A stretch of 28,938 nucleotides of DNA from JAKORR01 sp964608495 (lineage in GTDB: Bacteria > Armatimonadota > Zipacnadia > Zipacnadales > FEN-943): NCBI GenBank assembly GCA_964608495.1, contig CAZSOQ010000037.1:1-28938 (forward strand), written 5' to 3'. A model generated the notes under the pieces. It was not told the DNA's origin, ran no database searches, and worked only from the letters and a program-made list of their open reading frames with translations. The position numbers and the translations under genes are program-made. Numbering within the stretch: position 1 is the first letter of the stretch; each line of letters opens with the position of its first letter. This document shows, piece after piece, positions 23,668-28,938 of the stretch.

Positions 23668-26600
23668 ATGGCAGGTCACAGACGCCTCGCGATCCTCCTG
23701 GCCTTCAGTCTCCTCGCCAGCGCCGCTTTCGCCCAGCGCGAGAGGCCGATCTACGATCGGGTGTTCTTCGAGCCCTGCGAGGACGTCGTGACGCCCCATA
23801 TCGCCTGGGCCAAGCCCTACTACCAGGGCGCGCCCAGGGCCCTGTTCATCACCCACCGCAATGCCCTGCGCGAGGTCATCGAGCTCGCCCAGCGCCTGAG
23901 CCTCGACTACACCGTCTTCGCCGCCGAGAAGCCTAACCAGTTCGGCGAAACCGGCGTGGGGGTGGACGCGGGCTGGCGACTCATCCAGGGCAATTCCGCC
24001 GAGGAGTTGGCGGACCGCCTGCGCGGGGCCCTCGCGGCCCCCTATGACGTTATCGTCATCGGCAACCTCAAGTGGGACGAGATCCCCCTTGACTGCCGCT
24101 ACCTCATCCTGCAGAAGGTCAAGTCCGGCACCGGCCTCGTGGGCTACATGCCCCAGGGCCGCGACAAGTACATCGCCCGCATCCTCGCCCGCAGCGAGTT
24201 CAAATGGTCCTGGGCCCTGTGGTCCGGCGCCGCGCAGGGCGTCGAGGACTACTTCGGCATCGGCGACTTCACCGGCTCCGTGGACCGCACCGTGGCTCAC
24301 TCGGGCGAGGCGTCCGTCCGGATCGCCGGCACCCAGGTCGTCCGCGGCAGCAAAGAGGCGCCCCGCGGCGGCTACCATCCGGGCGCGATTGACCTGGAGC
24401 CCAACACCGAGTACGTCTTCTCCATCTGGTCGCGCACCGAGGGCCTCCAGGATGGCGGCGCCTCGGTCAGTCTCCATCCCCAGCCCAAGGGCGTCAGCAT
24501 CCCCGCCGGCTCCGAGTGGACGCGCACCGAGGCGCGCTTCACCACCGACGACAAGAACCTGAAGACGGGCGTGTACCTGCTCAACTACAACGTCGGCACG
24601 GTATGGTACGACGACGTGGAGCTCAAGAAGGTCGGTGACGACACGAACCTGCTGCCCAATCCGAGCTTCGAGGACCCCGGCCCGGTGCCCGGGACCCTGG
24701 CCACCGGCGTCCCCTTCCGGTCGCTGCCCGCCTTCCAGGCCGGCGCCGACACCGACAGCTTCCTGCGCGCGAACCTGCAGATCGCCCGCTTCGGCGAGGG
24801 CCGGGTCGGCTTCTTCGCCTACGGTGGAGTGCCTGTCCACCAGATGATGACGCCCGGGCCGAAGGGCCGCGTGCAGGACTGCCGCCTCGACTATGACTAC
24901 TACCTCGCACTCGCGATCAAGCTCCTTCTCTGGGGCGCGAACAAGGACTCCGAGTTCGTCCTGGCGTCCGCCGCCGGTCCGCTGGTCGAGGTGCCCGCCG
25001 CCGCCGGGGGCGGGCCGCCGGTAGCCTTCACGCTGCGGTCGCCGCGCGCCGTCCAGGACGCCCGCGCGGAGTTCATCGTCCGCGACCGCCGCAACAACCT
25101 CTGGCACCGCGCCGAGCAGGCCGCCCCGGTCAAGCAGGGCGACAACGATCTGAGCTTCGACCTGCCCGCTCTGCCACGGGGCTCCTACTTCGCGGACCTC
25201 TGGATCCGCTCGGGCGGCAACGTCCTGACCTTCGCCTCGGTCGGCGTCGACGCCAGTTCCCCCACGGGCCTTGCCGAGCTCTCCCTCGCGCGCGACAGCT
25301 TCGCCCTGGGCGAGCCGCTCGTGGGCCAGGTAGTGCTTGAGAGCCCGCCCGCCGGCGCCATCCTCCGCCTCAGTGCCCGCGATCTCCACGGCCGTCTCCT
25401 TGCCCGCAACGACTTCCCCGCCTCGGGCGAGCGGGTCGAGTTCAGCCTCCCCCTGCCCCCGTCGCTGACCATCGTCGGCTGGCTCGAGGCGCGTCTCCTG
25501 CGCGGCGACCAGGTCCTCGACGTTCGCACCGTGGACTACTCGCTCAACGACCTCTACCCCGACCGCCGCGATGTCCAGTTCGTCATGTGGATGGACTACC
25601 CCAACGACTTCGTCGGCCCCGCCATGGCCGAGGAGTTCACGCGCAACGGCGTGGACGCCCAGTACGGCGGCGCACCGGGCTACTCGCCCTTCGCCAACCA
25701 GTGGTGGCTGCCCTACGCCACGCGCTACGTGGACACGAAGACCGACTGGTACCAGCCCAAGCCCACGCGCGAGCAGGGCGACCTGGTCCGCAGTCCCTGC
25801 ATCACCGACCCCGCCTTCCGCGAGGAAGCCGCCAAGACGCTCACCGCCAAGGCCACCGTCGGCCTGCGCTGCTCAACCCTCGACTTCACCCTGGGCGACG
25901 AGAACCACTTCGTCGCCGGCAACTGGGACCTGTGCTTCTCCGACACCTGCGTGGCCGATTTCCGCCGCTGGGCCCAGGAGCAATACGGCACCCTCGACAA
26001 GCTCAACGCCTCCTGGGGCTCGGACTACAAGACCTGGGACGAGGTCCGCCCCGCCACGCTCGAGGAGTGCAAGAAGACCGCCAACTTCGTCCCCTGGGTG
26101 GACCATCGCCTGCACATGGAGAGTGTCTGGGCCGGCCTTCACTCCTTCAGCCGCGACGTGATCCGGGAAATCGTCCCCAAGGCCCGGGTGGGCTACGAGG
26201 GCTCCGACACGCACGTGGGCAGCTTCCACGCCGCCGACTACTGGAAGCTCGCCCACGCCATGGACCTCAACAACATCTACTACCGCGACTTCCTGTCCCT
26301 GGCCCTGCACGACTTCGCGCCGCCCGACATGCTCATGGGCGGCGGCTGGTTCGGCGGCTACGCCGGCAACCGCAACGAGCCCTTCATGCGCTGGTTCCCC
26401 TGGCGCACCTTCTTCAAGGGCGCCAACAGCTTCTGGGTCTGGTGCGGCTACGGCAGCGCGGGCTCGGTCATGGCCTTCGACGTGTCGCTGTATCCCTTCT
26501 TCCAGGCGGCCTGCCAGGAGATCCACGAGATCAAGTCCGGCCCTGGCAAGCTGCTCGTCACGGCCCAGCGCCGGCACGACGGCATCGCCCTGCTCTACTC

Positions 26601-27798
26601 CGCCTCCAGCGTCCATGTGGGCACCTACACCGCCGGTCTGCCCGCCATGAACGAGACCCTCGACGCCCTCGTCCGCCTGCTGCACGACTGCGGCCTCGAG
26701 TGCCGCGTCGTCTCCTATGCCGAGCTCGCCGAGGGCAAGGTCACCAACGAGGAGTTCAAGGCTCTCCTGCTGCCCTGCGCCCAGGCGCTCTCCCCGGCCG
26801 AGGTAGCTGCGATCAAGCGGTTCGCCTCGGGCGGGGGTCAGGTGATTGCCGACCTTCGCCCCGGCATCACCGACGACCACGGCAAGCCCTACGACACGCC
26901 CGCCCTCGACGACCTCTTCGGCGTGGCTCAGGGGCCCGAGTTCCAGACCGGCGACACGCCCGGCGACGAGCTGGGCCTGGGCAGCCTGGTCTGCGATACC
27001 GCGCTCACCGTCCGCGCCGGCAAGCCCAGGGCCGAGGCCGGCCCGGCGCCCGTGGTCGTCGTCAACGACGTGGCGAAGGGGCGTGCGGTCCTGCTCAACT
27101 TCTCGCTCAACGGCTGCCTGTCGCCCCCGGCGGCCGCCGGTGAGCAGTTCGCCGGATGGCAGGCCGGCGAGCCCTACCGTCGCTTCCTGCTGGCGCTGCT
27201 GGCCGAGGCCGGGGTCGTTCCCTCGGTCACGGTCGAGCCCGACGCGCCGCGCGTCGAGGTCTCGCGCTTCCGCGCCGGCGACGCCGAGTACCTGGGCATC
27301 GTCCAGGGCCTGCCCTACGCGCCCGAGCTCTATACGAACAAGAAGGTGCCGGCGCCCAGCGCGCGCCCCGTCACGGTGTCCCTGCCGCGCAAGGCCCACG
27401 TCTACGACGTGCGCGCCGGCAAGTACCTGGGCGAGACGAATCGCATCGCCACGGCCATGACGCCCGGCATCGCGAGCCTCTACGCGCTCCTCCCGGCGCG
27501 GGTGGACGAGGTGAGGGCGCAGGCCCCGGCTCGGGCGCGGCAGGGCGATCCCGTCGAGTACACGCTCGCCGTTCGGGGCGCGAAGCCCGGCAGTCACCAC
27601 GTCCTGCGCCTTGAGGTCCTGGGGCCCGACGGCAACGAGCGGCCCTACTACGCTCGCAATCTTCTGGCCGAGGGCGGACGCGCCCGCGGTGAGTTGACCT
27701 TCGCGCTCGACGACGCGCCGGGCAAGTGGAGGCTGGTGGCTCGGGACGTGGCGACGGGCGTCGCCGGCGCCGCCGAGGTCGAGCTGACGGCCCGCTAG
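23668..27798 (+). CDS. Secreted GH42-like (beta-galactosidase-type) multidomain glycoside hydrolase
   Basis: 1376 residues. ATG 23668 has GGAGGG seven bases upstream and a signal peptide, MAGHRRLAILLAFSLLASAA with FAQ at the cut. Domains: GATase1-like Rossmann fold (about 35-170, LILQKVKSGTGLVGYMP); CBM4/9-like jelly roll (about 185-335, GGYHPGAIDLEPNTEYVFSI); region ending with DYDYYLALAIKLLLW; two Ig-like sandwiches (about 430-620); GH42-type TIM barrel (about 630-960) with TLGDENHF, candidate acid/base E745, and FSDTCVADFRRWAQEQYGTL followed by LNASWGSDYKTWDEV, a strong GH42 signature; a GH42 trimerisation-type GATase1 module (about 985-1180, KRFASGGGQVIADLRPG); a C-terminal sandwich. GH42 normally has 650-700 residues, so this is about double. 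The usual nucleophile glutamate motif is not evident. Followed 13 bases later by the CBM9-like gene. Confidence 0.85.
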   Translation: MAGHRRLAILLAFSLLASAAFAQRERPIYDRVFFEPCEDVVTPHIAWAKPYYQGAPRALFITHRNALREVIELAQRLSLDYTVFAAEKPNQFGETGVGVDAGWRLIQGNSAEELADRLRGALAAPYDVIVIGNLKWDEIPLDCRYLILQKVKSGTGLVGYMPQGRDKYIARILARSEFKWSWALWSGAAQGVEDYFGIGDFTGSVDRTVAHSGEASVRIAGTQVVRGSKEAPRGGYHPGAIDLEPNTEYVFSIWSRTEGLQDGGASVSLHPQPKGVSIPAGSEWTRTEARFTTDDKNLKTGVYLLNYNVGTVWYDDVELKKVGDDTNLLPNPSFEDPGPVPGTLATGVPFRSLPAFQAGADTDSFLRANLQIARFGEGRVGFFAYGGVPVHQMMTPGPKGRVQDCRLDYDYYLALAIKLLLWGANKDSEFVLASAAGPLVEVPAAAGGGPPVAFTLRSPRAVQDARAEFIVRDRRNNLWHRAEQAAPVKQGDNDLSFDLPALPRGSYFADLWIRSGGNVLTFASVGVDASSPTGLAELSLARDSFALGEPLVGQVVLESPPAGAILRLSARDLHGRLLARNDFPASGERVEFSLPLPPSLTIVGWLEARLLRGDQVLDVRTVDYSLNDLYPDRRDVQFVMWMDYPNDFVGPAMAEEFTRNGVDAQYGGAPGYSPFANQWWLPYATRYVDTKTDWYQPKPTREQGDLVRSPCITDPAFREEAAKTLTAKATVGLRCSTLDFTLGDENHFVAGNWDLCFSDTCVADFRRWAQEQYGTLDKLNASWGSDYKTWDEVRPATLEECKKTANFVPWVDHRLHMESVWAGLHSFSRDVIREIVPKARVGYEGSDTHVGSFHAADYWKLAHAMDLNNIYYRDFLSLALHDFAPPDMLMGGGWFGGYAGNRNEPFMRWFPWRTFFKGANSFWVWCGYGSAGSVMAFDVSLYPFFQAACQEIHEIKSGPGKLLVTAQRRHDGIALLYSASSVHVGTYTAGLPAMNETLDALVRLLHDCGLECRVVSYAELAEGKVTNEEFKALLLPCAQALSPAEVAAIKRFASGGGQVIADLRPGITDDHGKPYDTPALDDLFGVAQGPEFQTGDTPGDELGLGSLVCDTALTVRAGKPRAEAGPAPVVVVNDVAKGRAVLLNFSLNGCLSPPAAAGEQFAGWQAGEPYRRFLLALLAEAGVVPSVTVEPDAPRVEVSRFRAGDAEYLGIVQGLPYAPELYTNKKVPAPSARPVTVSLPRKAHVYDVRAGKYLGETNRIATAMTPGIASLYALLPARVDEVRAQAPARARQGDPVEYTLAVRGAKPGSHHVLRLEVLGPDGNERPYYARNLLAEGGRARGELTFALDDAPGKWRLVARDVATGVAGAAEVELTAR

Positions 27799-27803
27799 GG
27801 AGG
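27798..27803 (+). promoter_or_regulatory. Ribosome binding site overlapping the upstream stop codon
   Basis: GGGAGG begins on the last base of the TAG stop (27796-27798) of the GH42-like gene and ends eight bases before ATG 27812. This arrangement indicates co-transcription and probable translational coupling of the two genes. Confidence 0.8.
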
Positions 27804-27811
27804 CGAGAACG

Positions 27812-28807
27812 ATGACGCTGAGACTACTTAGGGCACTCACGGCCTTTGCCGCGCTGCTGGTCCTGGGCCTGACGGTTGCGGCCCAGCAGCCGAGCTATCC
27901 CTGCTACCGGGCCCCGGCCTCGCCCGTGGTGGACGGTGACGTCGAGGCGGATGCCGCCTGGCTCACCGTCCCCGCCGTCACCGGCTTCCGCGTGCTCGGC
28001 GGGGGCTACACGCGCGCCAAGCAGACCGTGGCCCGGGCCTGTTGGGACGACGAGGCCGTCTACGTGGCCTTCGTCTGCGAGGAGCCGGACGCGGCGGCGC
28101 TGGCGCCCTCGATCAGGGACTGGGGCCCGACCTGGAGCGAGGACAGCATCGAGGTGTTCCTCCAGTCGCGCGACGCGGGGCCCGTCTACCAGTTCGGCGT
28201 CACCGCCGGCGGTGCCAGAGGCAGCGGCGAGAGCGCACCGGACATCCTCCGCTGCGCCGCCGCGGCCCGCATCAGCGCCGACTCCTACAGCATCGAGCTC
28301 CGCGTCCCCTACGAGGTGCTCAGGTGCGAGCGGCCCCGCGCGGGGGTCACCTGGCGCGGCGCCTTCTGCCGCAACATCTTCGTTACCACCTCGGGCGGCG
28401 ACAAGTTCACGGACTGGCCCGCCCTCCAGCGGCGATTCCTCGAGCCTGAAAACTTCGCGGACCTCGTCTTCCTCGAGGAGACGCTGGACGCCGCCTCGGC
28501 CACGGCGCTGACCGACCGCCTCAGTGCCGACTACCGCGCCACGGTGCTGACCGAGCTGCGCGCGGCGGCCGCGCGAGGCGACGAGTACGAGGACGCGCTG
28601 AGGAGGGCGGCGGGGGACAAGGAGTTCGCCGGCGAGGCTCGTGTCCTGCTGCGCCAGTGGCGGCGGATCGAGCGGCTGGACCGGCGGGCCGACGAGGCCC
28701 CGCTTGGCGAGATCCGCAAGGCTCTTACCACCGCCGAGGGCCTGGTCGCCGCGTCCCATGAGCTCAAGTACGACTTCCTGATCGCCGAGCTGTTCAGGGA
28801 GGACTGA
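27812..28807 (+). CDS. Secreted CBM9-like (DOMON-type) carbohydrate-binding protein with helical C-terminus
   Basis: 331 residues. The signal peptide MTLRLLRALTAFAALLVLGL ends near TVAAQQ. Residues about 33-225 fit the CBM9-like family: SPVVDGDVEADAAWLTVPAV at the start, WDDEAVYVAFVCEEPD, WSEDSIEVFLQSRD, YSIELRVPYEVL, WRGAFCRNIF and a closing ENFADLVFLE. The C-terminal 90 residues are helical and charged and probably form a coiled coil or docking arm. There is no catalytic domain. CBM9-like domains bind glycan ends or appear as stand-alone surface binders. The gene sits 13 bases after the GH42-like gene and is likely its partner, either as a secreted glycan binder or as part of a complex. There is no sortase or PEP-CTERM anchor. 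Confidence 0.87.
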   Translation: MTLRLLRALTAFAALLVLGLTVAAQQPSYPCYRAPASPVVDGDVEADAAWLTVPAVTGFRVLGGGYTRAKQTVARACWDDEAVYVAFVCEEPDAAALAPSIRDWGPTWSEDSIEVFLQSRDAGPVYQFGVTAGGARGSGESAPDILRCAAAARISADSYSIELRVPYEVLRCERPRAGVTWRGAFCRNIFVTTSGGDKFTDWPALQRRFLEPENFADLVFLEETLDAASATALTDRLSADYRATVLTELRAAAARGDEYEDALRRAAGDKEFAGEARVLLRQWRRIERLDRRADEAPLGEIRKALTTAEGLVAASHELKYDFLIAELFRED

Positions 28808-28895
28808 CCCCCGCGCCGGCCAGGCCCGTTCCCGTTCCTCCCCGCACCGATGCCCGCGCCGCCTCGCGTCCCTGCCTCCCGCCCCGCGCCCGCCC

Positions 28896-28938
28896 TCAGC
28901 GCTCCCTGTACGCCCGCTCCGACACGAGATTCGCGTAG
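28896..28938 (-). CDS. C-terminal tail of an unidentified protein (13 residues visible)
   Basis: The minus strand from the window edge reads YANLVSERAYRER and then TGA at 28898-28896. The residues look like an ordinary protein end, and the position, convergent with the CBM9-like gene, fits the gene layout. The product cannot be named. The 88 bases between 28808 and 28895 hold no clear hairpin or promoter. Confidence 0.45.
   Translation of the reverse strand, partial: YANLVSERAYRER

Noticed and set aside
23482..25389. Upstream open extension of the GH39/GH5-like frame on the minus strand
   Set aside because: It is antisense to the GH42-like gene. AGGAGG and the signal peptide place the start at 23481.
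25873..27840. 655-residue minus-strand open frame
   Set aside because: It is antisense to the GH42-like gene and runs into the CBM9-like gene; it has no protein-like motifs.

Overview
This is a very GC-rich bacterial window. Almost every base belongs to large, mostly secreted, carbohydrate-active proteins. Ten complete genes and two partial ones are supported. Eight of the ten complete products start with a clear or likely signal peptide, and a ninth has a likely one; only the GH38-type alpha-mannosidase (17018-19600) looks cytoplasmic. I see no rRNA, tRNA, CRISPR array, transposase, transporter, SusC/SusD pair or transcription regulator. The family mix (GHL10/DUF187, DUF4038, GH2 with CBM36/60-like modules, GH38, GH42-like, BNR propeller, CBM9-like) and the absence of SusCD suggest a free-living polysaccharide or glycoprotein degrader of the Armatimonadota, Planctomycetota, Lentisphaerota or Hydrogenedentota type rather than a Bacteroidota. 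That placement is inference with low confidence.

Layout. (A) 1-5976, minus strand: a two-catalytic-module DUF4038-type protein (2284-5976), then a GHL10-type hydrolase running off the left edge (1-2158). They diverge from (B) 6161-9922, plus strand, a multidomain clan GH-A hydrolase; the 184-base space between carries candidate sigma70-like promoters in both directions. (C) 9923-10408 is non-coding, between convergent genes, and is full of repeats and hairpins. (D) 10409-12541, minus: a secreted protein with two copies of a papain/C39-like or BtrH_N-like Cys-His fold. It diverges from (E) 12772-16848, plus: a very long GH2 enzyme with two C-terminal CBM36/60-like modules. A 20-bp perfect hairpin separates E from (F) 17018-23481, a compact three-gene minus-strand operon (clan GH-A hydrolase with two N-terminal binding modules, BNR propeller of sialidase type, GH38 mannosidase). 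F diverges from (G) 23668-28807, plus: a GH42-like protein followed 13 bases later by a CBM9-like protein. The last 43 bases hold the tail of another minus-strand ORF.

Together the genes look like a glycan-degradation island arranged as three divergent pairs. Sialidase-type, beta-galactosidase-type (GH2, GH42-like) and alpha-mannosidase activities in neighbouring operons would suit stepwise trimming of a complex glycan, with extracellular enzymes feeding a cytoplasmic mannosidase. The DUF4038 and GHL10 proteins point instead, or also, to plant or microbial polysaccharides. The least explained items are the duplicated Cys-His protein, the recurrence of a GATase1/ThuA-like Rossmann module inside four otherwise unrelated hydrolases, and the repeat-rich gap at 9923-10408.
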